Shown here one piece after another: positions 53,714 to 61,799 of a DNA stretch of 64,000 nt. Position 1 is the stretch's first letter. Each line of letters opens with the position of its first letter. The translations under genes and the position numbers were made by a program. The notes under the pieces are model-generated. The model was not told where the DNA came from, did not search any database, and saw nothing but the letters and a program-made list of their open reading frames with translations. Source of the stretch: Streptomyces sp. G-G2 (GTDB taxonomy: Bacteria; Actinomycetota; Actinomycetes; Streptomycetales; Streptomycetaceae); assembly GCF_030063135.1 (NCBI RefSeq), contig NZ_JASISO010000027.1, forward strand, positions 47,658 to 111,657. Direction: 5' to 3'.

Positions 53714-54265
53714 TTACGCCTCCTTGAAGGGGAAGCCGAGGTGACGAAGGAGGGCGCGGCCCTCATCGTCGTTGGTCGCCGTGGTGACCACGGTGATGTC
53801 CATACCCCGGGTACGGTCGATCTTGTCCTGGTCGATCTCGTGGAACATGACCTGCTCCGTGAGACCGAAGGTGTAGTTGCCACGGCCGTCGAACTGCTTC
53901 GGCGACAGACCACGGAAGTCACGGATACGCGGAAGCGCGAGCGACAGCGTACGGTCCAGGAACTCCCACATGCGGTCACCACGGAGGGTGACGTGGCAGC
54001 CGATCGGCTGACCCTCGCGCAGCTTGAACTGCGCGATGGACTTGCGGGCCTTCGTGACGGCCGGCTTCTGACCGGTGATCGTCGTCAGGTCCTTGATGGC
54101 GCCGTCGATCAGCTTGGAGTCGCGGGCGGCGTCGCCCACACCCATGTTGACCACGATCTTCACGAGGCCGGGAATCTGCATGACGTTCTCGTAGGAGAAC
54201 TCTTCACGCAGCTTGCCCGCGATGTCCTCGCGGTACTTCGTCTTGAGTCGCGGAGTGGTAGCCAT
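53714..54265 (-). CDS. rplE: Ribosomal protein L5
   Basis: A 183-residue 5S rRNA-binding protein with YENVMQIPGLVKIVVNMGVGDA and LREGQPIGCHVTLRGDRMWEFLDR. The ATG shares a base with the rplX stop (TGATG), so the two are coupled. Confidence 0.98.
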   Translation of the reverse strand: MATTPRLKTKYREDIAGKLREEFSYENVMQIPGLVKIVVNMGVGDAARDSKLIDGAIKDLTTITGQKPAVTKARKSIAQFKLREGQPIGCHVTLRGDRMWEFLDRTLSLALPRIRDFRGLSPKQFDGRGNYTFGLTEQVMFHEIDQDKIDRTRGMDITVVTTATNDDEGRALLRHLGFPFKEA

Positions 54266-54588
54266 CAGATGTCCTCACCCGTCCGCTTGGCAACGCGGAT
54301 CTTGTTGCCCTCGTCATCGAAGCGGAAACCGACGCGGGTAACGACCTTCTGGCCGTCCTTCTCCACAACCAGCTGAACGTTGCTGACGTGGATCGGCGCC
54401 TCGGTGATCACGATGCCACCGGTCTGCGAGCCACCAGCGGTCTGGCCGGCCTTGGTGTGCTTCTTGACCCGGTTGACACCCTCGACGAGGACGCGGTTCT
54501 CAGTAGGGATGGCCACAATGACCTTGCCCTGCTTGCCCTTGTCCTTACCGGTGATGACCTGAACCAGGTCGCCCTTCTTGATCTTCAT
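54265..54588 (-). CDS. rplX: Ribosomal protein L24
   Basis: A 107-residue assembly initiator of the large subunit with the KOW motif KKGDLVQVITGKDKGKQGKVI at the N terminus. Confidence 0.97.
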   Translation of the reverse strand: MKIKKGDLVQVITGKDKGKQGKVIVAIPTENRVLVEGVNRVKKHTKAGQTAGGSQTGGIVITEAPIHVSNVQLVVEKDGQKVVTRVGFRFDDEGNKIRVAKRTGEDI

Positions 54589-54590
54589 GC

Positions 54591-54959
54591 TTACAGCACC
54601 TCCGGCGCGAGCGAGATGATCTTCATGAACTTCTTCTCGCGCAGCTCACGGCCCACCGGGCCGAAGATACGGGTGCCACGAGGGTCGCCGTCGTTCTTGA
54701 GAATGACAGCGGCGTTCTCGTCGAAGCGGATGTACGAGCCGTCCTGGCGGCGGCGCTCCTTGACGGTGCGAACGATGACAGCCTTGACGACGTCACCCTT
54801 CTTCACGTTGCCGCCCGGGATAGCGTCCTTGACGGTGGCAACGATGACGTCGCCGATGCCCGCGTAGCGGCGACCCGAACCACCGAGAACACGGATGCAA
54901 AGGATTTCCTTGGCACCAGTGTTGTCGGCGACACGCAGTCGCGACTCCTGCTGGATCAC
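54591..54959 (-). CDS. rplN: Ribosomal protein L14
   Basis: A 122-residue large-subunit protein; the GTG start gives MIQQESRLRVADNTGAKE. GGSGRRYAGIGDVIVATVK and VIVRTVKERRRQDGSYIRFDENA are canonical. It starts the spc part of the cluster, 119 bases after rpsQ. Confidence 0.98.
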   Translation of the reverse strand: MIQQESRLRVADNTGAKEILCIRVLGGSGRRYAGIGDVIVATVKDAIPGGNVKKGDVVKAVIVRTVKERRRQDGSYIRFDENAAVILKNDGDPRGTRIFGPVGRELREKKFMKIISLAPEVL

Positions 54960-54991
54960 GTCTATCTCCTGTTTGTCTGCCGGTTCCCGGC

Positions 54992-55070
54992 AGGGGCTTC
55001 GCGGTGCTCTTTCAAGCGGTGGAAGCCCCTACCGAGCCTGGCGGAACTGACCTGAGGGAAACCCCTCAGG
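54992..55070 (-). other. Two hairpins between rpsQ and rplN
   Basis: CCTGAGGG/CCCTCAGG (55051-55070, 4-base loop) and AGGGGCTTC/GAAGCCCCT (54992-55030, 21-base loop) are perfect inverted repeats in the 119-base gap at the boundary of the S10 and spc parts. They mark a likely attenuation or processing point. Confidence 0.6.
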
Positions 55071-55078
55071 CAATTTCC

Positions 55079-55360
55079 TTACTTGGCCTTCTCGAGGATC
55101 TCGACGATGCGCCAGCGCTTGCTCGCCGACAGCGGACGCGTCTCCATGATGATGACGCGGTCGCCGACGCCGGCAGCGTTCTGCTCGTCGTGAGCCTTGA
55201 GCTTGTTCGTACGGCGGATGACCTTGCCGTACAGCGCGTGCTTCACGCGGTCCTCGACAGCGACGACGACGGTCTTGTCCATCTTGTCGCTGACGACGAG
55301 ACCCTCACGGGTCTTGCGGAAGCCGCGGGCAGTCGTTTCAGTCACGTTCTTCTCGCTCAT
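55079..55360 (-). CDS. rpsQ: Ribosomal protein S17
   Basis: A 93-residue OB-fold protein of the small subunit. It has GFRKTREGLVVSDKMDKTVVVAVEDRVKHALYGK and the ending RPLSASKRWRIVEILEKAK. The start overlaps the rpmC stop by one base. Confidence 0.97.
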   Translation of the reverse strand: MSEKNVTETTARGFRKTREGLVVSDKMDKTVVVAVEDRVKHALYGKVIRRTNKLKAHDEQNAAGVGDRVIIMETRPLSASKRWRIVEILEKAK

Positions 55361-55584
55361 CAGGCGCTCTCCACCGTCTCGATACCGAGCTCACGCTCGT
55401 GCATCAGGGTGTAGATGCGAGCGATGTCCTTACGGACGGACCTGAGCCGGCCGTTGTTCTCCAGCTGACCCGTGGCCGCCTGGAAGCGCAGCTTGAACAG
55501 CTCTTCCTTGGCCTCGCGCAGCTTGCCAACGAGCTCCTCGTTACCGAGCTCACGCAGCTCGGACGCCTTGGTTCCCGTCGCCAT
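55360..55584 (-). CDS. rpmC: Ribosomal protein L29
   Basis: A 74-residue protein at the peptide exit, with ASELRELGNEELVGKLREAKEELFKLRFQAATGQLENNGRL. The ATG at 55584 overlaps the rplP stop by one base; a GTG one codon earlier is an alternative. Confidence 0.97.
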   Translation of the reverse strand: MATGTKASELRELGNEELVGKLREAKEELFKLRFQAATGQLENNGRLRSVRKDIARIYTLMHERELGIETVESA

Positions 55585-56003
55585 CACGACTCACCTGCCT
55601 CGCGCCGAACAATCCGGCACTTCATCGGAAGCTTGTGAGCAGCGCGGGTGAGCGCCTCACGAGCAATCTTCTCGTTCGGGTAGGACAGCTCGAACATGAC
55701 CCGACCCGGGTGCACGTTCGCGATCCACCACTCGGGAGAACCCTTACCGGAACCCATGCGGGTCTCGGCAGGCTTCTTCGTCAGGGGACGGTCCGGGTAG
55801 ATGTTGATCCAGACCTTGCCGCCACGCTTGATGTGGCGGGTCATCGCGATACGAGCCGCCTCGATCTGGCGGTTCGTCACGTAGGCCGGGGTAAGCGCCT
55901 GGATGCCGTACTCGCCGAACGAGACCTCAGTACCGCCCTTGGCCATACCGCGGCGCTTGGGGTGGTGCTGCTTGCGGTGCTTGACCCTACGAGGGATCAG
56001 CAT
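55584..56003 (-). CDS. rplP: Ribosomal protein L16
   Basis: A 139-residue large-subunit protein near the A site, with MLIPRRVKHRKQHHPKRRG, RIAMTRHIKRGGKVWINIYPD and the loop PLTKKPAETRMGSGKGSPEWWIANV. It follows rpsC by 5 bases. Confidence 0.98.
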   Translation of the reverse strand: MLIPRRVKHRKQHHPKRRGMAKGGTEVSFGEYGIQALTPAYVTNRQIEAARIAMTRHIKRGGKVWINIYPDRPLTKKPAETRMGSGKGSPEWWIANVHPGRVMFELSYPNEKIAREALTRAAHKLPMKCRIVRREAGES

Positions 56004-56008
56004 GTCGG

Positions 56009-56848
56009 TCAGGCCTCCGTTCCGGTGCTCTCAGCCGGAGCGGCGGCAGCGGCCTCGGCCTTGGGGGCCTCGGCGCCGGCAGCCTGCTGCGGCTTGCGGC
56101 CGCCACGGCCGCCACGCTCGCCACCACGACCACCACGGCCACCGGCCGGACGGTCGTTCGCGCCACCACGGGCCGGGCGGTTACCCGCACGGGCCGCAGC
56201 GTTCTCGGCGCGAACCTCGGCGATGTTCTTGACGTCGCCCTTGTAGATCCAGACCTTCACGCCGATACGGCCGAAGGTGGTCTTGGCCTCGAAGAAGCCG
56301 TAGTCCACGTTCGCGCGCAGCGTGTGCAGCGGCACACGACCCTCGCGGTAGAACTCGGAACGGCTCATCTCGGCGCCGCCGAGACGGCCACCACACTGGA
56401 TCTTGATGCCCTTGGCGCCGGCCTTCATCGTGCCCTGCATGCTCTTACGCATGGCGCGACGGAAGGAGACGCGGGAGGACAGCTGCTCCGCAACGGCCTG
56501 AGCAACCAGCTGAGCGTCCATCTCGGGGTTCTTGACCTCGAGGATGTTCAGCTGGACCTGCTTGCCCGTGAGCTTCTCGAGGTCACCGCGGATGCGGTCG
56601 GCCTCGGCGCCACGGCGGCCGATGACGATGCCGGGACGCGCGGTGTGGATGTCCACACGCACACGGTCACGGGTGCGCTCGATCTCAACCTTCGAGATGC
56701 CGGCGCGCTCCATGCCGGACGTCATCATCCGACGGATGGCGACGTCTTCCTTGACGTAGTCCTTGTACAGCTTGTCGGCGTACCAACGCGACTTGAAGTC
56801 GGTGGTAATGCCGAGCCGGAACCCGTGCGGGTTTACCTTCTGGCCCAT
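56009..56848 (-). CDS. rpsC: Ribosomal protein S3
   Basis: A 279-residue small-subunit protein at the mRNA entry. It has a KH domain (VRVDIHTARPGIVIGRRGAEADRIRGDL) and the family C-terminal domain. The last 60 residues are a Gly/Arg-rich tail (GGRGGRGGERGGRGGRKP) followed by an Ala/Glu/Pro tail, an actinobacterial extension. It overlaps rplV by one base. Confidence 0.98.
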   Translation of the reverse strand: MGQKVNPHGFRLGITTDFKSRWYADKLYKDYVKEDVAIRRMMTSGMERAGISKVEIERTRDRVRVDIHTARPGIVIGRRGAEADRIRGDLEKLTGKQVQLNILEVKNPEMDAQLVAQAVAEQLSSRVSFRRAMRKSMQGTMKAGAKGIKIQCGGRLGGAEMSRSEFYREGRVPLHTLRANVDYGFFEAKTTFGRIGVKVWIYKGDVKNIAEVRAENAAARAGNRPARGGANDRPAGGRGGRGGERGGRGGRKPQQAAGAEAPKAEAAAAAPAESTGTEA

Positions 56849-57195
56849 TACCGGGTTCCTTCCTTGCTGCTGACGACCACGGTGATGTGGCTGGTCCGCT
56901 TGCGGATCCGGTAGGCACGGCCCTGAGCACGCGGACGGAACCGCTTCAGGGTCGGGCCCTCGTCCACGTACGCCTCGCTGATGACCAGCGAGTTGGCGTC
57001 CGTGTGGTCGTAGTTGTGAGCCGCGTTGGCAATGGCGCTGTCCAGCACCTTGCCAACGGGCACGCTCGCGGCCTGCGGGGCGAAACGCAGGACCGCCTGA
57101 GCCTCCGTGGCATCCATGCCACGGATAAGGTCCACCACTCGGCGGGCCTTCATGGGCGTGACGCGGATGTACCGCGCCTGGGCCCTGGCTTCCAT
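56848..57195 (-). CDS. rplV: Ribosomal protein L22
   Basis: A 115-residue protein lining the peptide exit tunnel. It has ARYIRVTPMKARRVVDLIRG and the loop GPTLKRFRPRAQGRAYRIRKRTSHI, a site of macrolide resistance in other bacteria. The ATG at 57195 follows GAAGGGA; the longer frame upstream (TYTEGTT) is leader. Confidence 0.96.
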   Translation of the reverse strand: MEARAQARYIRVTPMKARRVVDLIRGMDATEAQAVLRFAPQAASVPVGKVLDSAIANAAHNYDHTDANSLVISEAYVDEGPTLKRFRPRAQGRAYRIRKRTSHITVVVSSKEGTR

Positions 57196-57238
57196 GGTTG
57201 TCCCTTCGGTGTAAGTCATAGTCGTTACCACCCCGCCT

Positions 57239-57520
57239 TTAGCGGCGCTTCGACTTCCGGTCGTCCTTGACGTGGCCGCGGAAGGTGCGAGTCGGCGAGA
57301 ACTCGCCGAGCTTGTGGCCGACCATCGACTCGGTGACGAACACCGGGACGTGGATCTTGCCGTTGTGCACCGCGATGGTGTGACCCAGCATGGCCGGGAT
57401 GATCATCGAGCGACGGGACCAGGTCTTGATGACGTTCTTGGTACCAGCTTCGTTCTGTACGTCCACCTTCTTGATGAGGTGTCCGTCGACGAAGGGTCCC
57501 TTCTTGAGACTGCGCGGCAT
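57239..57520 (-). CDS. rpsS: Ribosomal protein S19
   Basis: A 93-residue small-subunit head protein starting MPRSLKKGPFVDGHLIKKV and containing GHKLGEFSPTRTFRGHVKDDRKSKRR. Confidence 0.98.
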   Translation of the reverse strand: MPRSLKKGPFVDGHLIKKVDVQNEAGTKNVIKTWSRRSMIIPAMLGHTIAVHNGKIHVPVFVTESMVGHKLGEFSPTRTFRGHVKDDRKSKRR

Positions 57521-57532
57521 CTAAACCCGCTC

Positions 57533-58369
57533 CTAGCGCTTCTTGTTCGTCTTGCGGCGGCGGACGATGTACTTGCTCGAAGCCTTCTTCGGCGAGCGAG
57601 TACGACCCTCCTTCTGACCCCACGGGGAGACCGGGTGACGACCACCGGAGGTCTTACCCTCACCACCACCGTGCGGGTGGTCGACCGGGTTCATCGCGAC
57701 ACCGCGGACGGAGGGGCGAACACCCTTCCAGCGCATACGGCCGGCCTTGCCCCAGTTGATGTTCGACTGCTCGGCGTTGCCGACCTCGCCGACCGTGGCG
57801 CGGCAGCGGACGTCGACCAGGCGGACCTCGCCCGACGGCATACGCAGGTGGGCGTACTGGCCCTCCTTCGCCAGCAGCTGCACGGAAGCACCGGCAGAGC
57901 GGGCGAACTTGGCGCCACCACCGGGACGGAGCTCGATCGCGTGGATCGTGGTACCGACCGGGATGTTGCGGAGCGGGAGGTTGTTACCCGGCTTGATGTC
58001 GGCGCCAGGGCCGTTTTCAATCCGGTCGCCCTGGACCAGCTTGGCCGGGGCGATGATGTAGCGCTTCTCGCCGTCTGCGTAGTGCAGGAGCGCGATGCGC
58101 GCAGTGCGGTTCGGGTCGTACTCGATGTGCGCGACCTTGGCCGGCACGCCGTCCTTGTCGTGACGACGGAAGTCGATCACGCGGTAGGCGCGCTTGTGCC
58201 CACCACCCTGGTGGCGAACAGTGATCCGACCGGTGTTGTTACGGCCGCCCTTGCTGTGCAGGGGGCGAACCAGCGACTTCTCCGGCGTGGACCGCGTGAT
58301 CTCGACAAAGTCGGCGACGCTGGAGCCACGACGGCCCGGGGTCGTCGGCTTGTACTTGCGGATACCCAT
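57533..58369 (-). CDS. rplB: Ribosomal protein L2
   Basis: A 278-residue protein near the peptidyl-transferase centre. It has the RNA-binding domain (KGGRNNTGRITVRHQGGGHKRAYR), the KOW-like region and the conserved RGVAMNPVDHPHGGGEGKT with the catalytically important His. Confidence 0.98.
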   Translation of the reverse strand: MGIRKYKPTTPGRRGSSVADFVEITRSTPEKSLVRPLHSKGGRNNTGRITVRHQGGGHKRAYRVIDFRRHDKDGVPAKVAHIEYDPNRTARIALLHYADGEKRYIIAPAKLVQGDRIENGPGADIKPGNNLPLRNIPVGTTIHAIELRPGGGAKFARSAGASVQLLAKEGQYAHLRMPSGEVRLVDVRCRATVGEVGNAEQSNINWGKAGRMRWKGVRPSVRGVAMNPVDHPHGGGEGKTSGGRHPVSPWGQKEGRTRSPKKASSKYIVRRRKTNKKR

Positions 58370-58408
58370 TTCTCAGTCCTCGTCCGATTCCGGACGACTA
58401 GACCTCCG

Positions 58409-58732
58409 TTAGGAGGCCTGGCCGCCGAAGATGTCGATTCGGTCGCCCTCAGCGAGGGTCACGATGGCGCGCTTGGTGTCAGCGCGCTTGCCGAAACCGG
58501 TCTTGGTGCGCTTGCGCTTACCCTGACGGTTGATCGTGTTGACCCCGGTGACCTTGACCGAGAAGACCGCTTCCACAGCCTGCTTGATCTGGGTCTTGTT
58601 CGAGCCGGGCGCGACGATGAACGTGTACTTGTTCTCGTCGAGCAGCGCGTAGCTCTTCTCCGAGACAACCGGCTTGATCAGCAGGTCGCGCGGGTCGTTG
58701 AAGGTCTTGCTGGTAACGGTGGCGTCAGACAT
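58409..58732 (-). CDS. rplW: Ribosomal protein L23
   Basis: A 107-residue exit-site protein that docks trigger factor and SRP. It has DPRDLLIKPVVSEKSYALLDENKYTFIV and NTINRQGKRKRTKTGFGKR. The start overlaps the rplD stop by one base. Confidence 0.97.
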   Translation of the reverse strand: MSDATVTSKTFNDPRDLLIKPVVSEKSYALLDENKYTFIVAPGSNKTQIKQAVEAVFSVKVTGVNTINRQGKRKRTKTGFGKRADTKRAIVTLAEGDRIDIFGGQAS

Positions 58733-59382
58733 CACGCATCGCTCCCTTCGGTCTCGTCGGCCTTGGGGCCAGACACGAAGGACTCGAAAGCGGCCTGAGT
58801 GAAGACCACGTCGTCAGAGACGATCACGTCGTACGTGTTCAGCTGGCCCGGCTCCAGGATGTGCACCTGGGGCAGGTTGCGGGCGGACAGCCACGCGGCC
58901 TCGTCGGCGCGGTCGACGATCAGGAGCAGGTTCTTGCGCTCCGAGATCTTGCCGAACAGCGTCTTGGCGGCCTTCGTGGAGGCGGCACCCTCGACCACAC
59001 CGGTGACGATGTGGATGCGGGAGTGACGCGCACGGTCCGACAGGGCACCACGGAGAGCGGCGACCTTCATCTTCTTCGGGGTCCGCTGCGAGTAGTCACG
59101 CGGCTGCGGGCCGTGAACGACGCCACCGCCGACGAACTGCGGAGCGCGGGTCGAACCCTGACGGGCGCGGCCGGTGCCCTTCTGGCGGTACGGCTTGCGG
59201 CCACCACCACGGACTTCGCCGCGACGCTTGGTCTTGTGCGTGCCCTGACGGGCAGCAGCCAGCTGAGCGACAACGACCTGGTGGATCAGCGGAACGCTGG
59301 TCTTGGCGTCGAAGATCTCCGCGGGGAGATCGACGGTACCGGCCTTGTCGCCTGCCGGCGAAAGGATGTCAATGGTGCTCAT
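58732..59382 (-). CDS. rplD: Ribosomal protein L4
   Basis: A 216-residue protein whose loop reaches the exit tunnel (KTKRRGEVRGGGRKPYRQKGTGRARQGSTRAPQFVGGG). In other bacteria it is the autogenous repressor of the S10 operon. The ATG at 59382 gives MSTIDILSPAGDKAGTVDLP; the longer open frame overlaps rplC in another frame and is not family sequence. Confidence 0.96.
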   Translation of the reverse strand: MSTIDILSPAGDKAGTVDLPAEIFDAKTSVPLIHQVVVAQLAAARQGTHKTKRRGEVRGGGRKPYRQKGTGRARQGSTRAPQFVGGGVVHGPQPRDYSQRTPKKMKVAALRGALSDRARHSRIHIVTGVVEGAASTKAAKTLFGKISERKNLLLIVDRADEAAWLSARNLPQVHILEPGQLNTYDVIVSDDVVFTQAAFESFVSGPKADETEGSDA

Positions 59383-59386
59383 TACC

Positions 59387-60031
59387 TCAAGCCCCCTTGG
59401 CCGCGGTACGGACCAGGACGAGGCCGCCGTTCGGACCGGGGACCGCACCCTTGATGAGGAGCAGACCCTTCTCCGCGTCAACCGCGTGGATGGTCAGGTT
59501 CTGGGTGGTGACGCGCTCGTTACCCATACGACCGGCCATGCGCATGCCCTTGAAGACACGCCCAGGGGTGGCGCAGCCACCGATCGAACCGGGGGAGCGG
59601 TGCTTGCGCTGCACGCCGTGACCGGCGCCGAGCCCCTTGAAGTTGTGACGCTTCATGACACCGGCGAAGCCCTTGCCCTTGCTGTTGCCCGTGACGTCAA
59701 CCTTGACGCCGGACTCGAACACAGCGGCGGTGATCTCCTGGCCGAGCGTGTACTCGCTGGCGTCGGAGGTACGGAGCTCCACCAGGTGGCGGCGCGGGGT
59801 TACATCGGCCTTGGCGAAGTGACCCTTGAGGGGCTTGTTCACCTTGCGCGGGTCAATCTCGCCGAAGGCGATCTGGACCGACTCGTAGCCATCGATGTCG
59901 TTCTTACGGACCTGGGTAACGACGCAGGGCCCGGCCTTGACGACGGTCACCGGGACGACACGGTTGTTCTCGTCCCAGACCTGGGTCATGCCGAGCTTCT
60001 CGCCCAGGACGCCCTTGATCTGCTTTGCCAT
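59387..60031 (-). CDS. rplC: Ribosomal protein L3
   Basis: A 214-residue large-subunit protein with GVLGEKLGMTQVWDENNRVVPVTVVK and the extended arm GKGFAGVMKRHNFKGLGAGHGVQRKHRSPGSIGGC. It begins 14 bases after rpsJ. Confidence 0.98.
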   Translation of the reverse strand: MAKQIKGVLGEKLGMTQVWDENNRVVPVTVVKAGPCVVTQVRKNDIDGYESVQIAFGEIDPRKVNKPLKGHFAKADVTPRRHLVELRTSDASEYTLGQEITAAVFESGVKVDVTGNSKGKGFAGVMKRHNFKGLGAGHGVQRKHRSPGSIGGCATPGRVFKGMRMAGRMGNERVTTQNLTIHAVDAEKGLLLIKGAVPGPNGGLVLVRTAAKGA

Positions 60032-60045
60032 CTTCTCCGTGCCTC

Positions 60046-60354
60046 TCAGAGCTTGATCTCGATGTCAACGCCGGCCGGAAGGTCCAGGCGCATCAGCGAG
60101 TCAACGGTCTTGGGCGTCGGGTCGAGGATGTCGATCAGGCGCTTGTGCGTGCGCATCTCGAAGTGCTCGCGCGAGTCCTTGTACTTGTGCGGCGACTTGA
60201 TGACGCAGTACACGTTCTTCTCAGTGGGCAGCGGCACCGGGCCCGCGACCGACGCACCAGTGCGCGTCACCGTCTCGACGATCTTCTTCGCCGAGGAATC
60301 GATGACCTCGTGGTCGTAGGCCTTGAGCCGAATGCGGATCTTCTGTCCCGCCAT
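60046..60354 (-). CDS. rpsJ: Ribosomal protein S10
   Basis: A 102-residue small-subunit protein, also the NusE transcription factor partner of NusB. MAGQKIRIRLKAYDHEVIDSSAKKIVETVTRTGA begins the protein. It is the first gene of the long S10-spc-alpha cluster. The ATG has GGAG 7 bases upstream. The promoter must lie in the 640-base region upstream. Confidence 0.98.
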   Translation of the reverse strand: MAGQKIRIRLKAYDHEVIDSSAKKIVETVTRTGASVAGPVPLPTEKNVYCVIKSPHKYKDSREHFEMRTHKRLIDILDPTPKTVDSLMRLDLPAGVDIEIKL

Positions 60355-60997
60355 GGCTACTCCGTAGTCCTGTCTGTTGTGGAAACGCTCTGGCTCCCGG
60401 TCGGCCGCGGATTTCCCCGCTGCCTCTCCTCCGACCCACGCGGTCGGGCGTGTCGCACTCCCTCCAAAGAAATTTCCTTACAGAAATTCCCTGCCAAGGG
60501 GGTGCGGTCCCAGGACCGCGCATCGGGGGAGAAACACCCACCGAGTGCCTGGCTGGCTCCGTGCTGACACTTCCCAGAAGATTCCCGTACGTCCGCCCTC
60601 AGTGCTGCCCCGAGGGGCAGGTAAAGGCGACGAGTACTGTGGGACTCGCTTCCGGTCCTCCCGGCGGGAGGCGCGCAGCATCGGCACTCAGCCGAGCAAC
60701 TTGAGTAGTCTGCCATACGCGACACGTATGGCGCCAATCGGGCGCAGAACAATACCCCGCCCCCGTGTGACGTCAAACCGCGCCACGCGCCGGTGCGTGC
60801 GTCCGGGGCGCGGATCGCGCCCCGGGCCCCTGGTGAGCCCGTACCGGCGCCGTGACCGACCGCCAAACCCCCGCGGGCGCGCCACCCCGAACCCCCGGTT
60901 CGAGCGCCCGCCGCCGGGTGGCCGGATCCGCGCCAGCAAAGATCACCCCTCCCCTCCCGGCCTCGTACCGTGCTGCGCAGACCATGGGGGTGGGGGC
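60355..60997. other. Leader and promoter region of the S10 cluster
   Basis: 643 bases without a credible gene. It contains an AT-rich direct repeat (AGAAATTTCC 60468-60477 and AGAAATTCCC 60482-60491) about 120 bases before rpsJ, and an inverted repeat CCATACG/CGTATGG (60713-60731, 5-base spacer). The distal part from 60750 is plain GC-rich sequence before the RHS remnant. No promoter hexamers could be assigned with confidence, but the operon promoter must be here. Confidence 0.55.
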
Positions 60998-61148
60998 ATG
61001 AGCGGTGACAGCAGCAAAGACGGGTCGATGGATCTGGCGGTGGACCGGGGGGCGGTCGAGGAGGTCCTGGGCGGCCTGAAGGCGACGACCGCGGAGCTGG
61101 GCGAGATCGGCGGCCTCATGGCGTCCTCGGCGGGACGGTCAGGAGGGG
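60998..61148 (+). pseudogene. N-terminal stump of an RHS/polymorphic toxin gene
   Basis: From ATG 60998 the frame reads MSGDSSKDGSMDLAVDRGAVEEVLGGLKATTAELGEIGGLMASSAG. This is a helical head like those of actinobacterial secreted WXG/RHS proteins. After about residue 46 the frame turns into Arg/His/Pro-rich nonsense that is the shadow of the RHS core in the neighbouring frame. The thousand-odd residues of YD repeats expected between head and tip are absent. The stump and tip join near 61,135-61,148, consistent with an internal deletion that also shifted the frame. Confidence 0.65.
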
Positions 61149-61799
61149 GTGGACGAGCGCTTCTTCGTGATCGTCACAGACCTGATCGGCACCCCGACCC
61201 AGCTGATCGACGAGTCGGGCGAGGTCGCGTGGCACACGCGCACCACCCTGTGGGGCACGACGACGTGGAACCGCGACGCCACCGCCTACACCCCGCTCCG
61301 CTTCCCGGGCCAGTACTACGACCCGGAGTCCGGCCTCCACCACAACGTCTTCCGCACCTACGACCCGGAAACGGCCCGCTACCTCACCCCGGACCCCCTG
61401 GGCCTCTCCCCCGCCCCGAACCCGACGACGTACGTCCACAACCCGCACACGTGGGCCGACCCGCTGGGCCTGGCGGCGTGCGAGCCTCCGGCCGCCACTG
61501 TCATCGAAACGCCCGAGCAGGTGGCTTCGAGGCCGCTCAAGCCGCATCAAGCAATGGAAGAATGGGAGAAGTTCCTGAGCGAAGGTCCTTACACCAGCAT
61601 TCACCCAAGGACCGGAGTAATTGACCCCCACAGGCTCGTATCAGCCGACGGAACACACAGCATCCGACCGCGGAACCATGAAATGAACAGCAAACCCACA
61701 AAATTCCACTTCCACATGGAAACCTGGACATTCATATCCCCAACCAATACGTGGATTGTCGGCAACACAATGGTTCGAGTTCCCTTGGGGATCAAATAA
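61149..61799 (+). CDS. RHS core end with C-terminal toxin domain (orphan toxin tip)
   Basis: A 216-residue fragment. Residues 1 to about 110 are the end of an RHS repeat core: FFVIVTDLIGTPTQLIDESG, LRFPGQYYDPESGLHHNVFRTYDPETARYLTPDPLGL and the pre-toxin motif YVHNPHTWADPLGL. A variable toxin domain of about 104 residues follows (HQAMEEWEKFLSEGPYTSIHPRTG to NTMVRVPLGIK). It has a His/Arg/Glu-rich centre (SIRPRNHEM, KFHFHMETW) that suggests an RNase-like active site, but I cannot assign a known toxin family. The G+C drops to 43% over 61,681-61,800. The stop overlaps the immunity gene (TAATG). A GTG start with AGGAGG too close is poor, so expression is uncertain. Confidence 0.7.
   Translation: MDERFFVIVTDLIGTPTQLIDESGEVAWHTRTTLWGTTTWNRDATAYTPLRFPGQYYDPESGLHHNVFRTYDPETARYLTPDPLGLSPAPNPTTYVHNPHTWADPLGLAACEPPAATVIETPEQVASRPLKPHQAMEEWEKFLSEGPYTSIHPRTGVIDPHRLVSADGTHSIRPRNHEMNSKPTKFHFHMETWTFISPTNTWIVGNTMVRVPLGIK

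Noticed and set aside
60377..61624. 415-codon frame running through the S10 leader and RHS remnant
   Set aside because: Only the 46 residues from ATG 60998 look like protein. The rest is leader sequence and the shadow frame of the RHS core.
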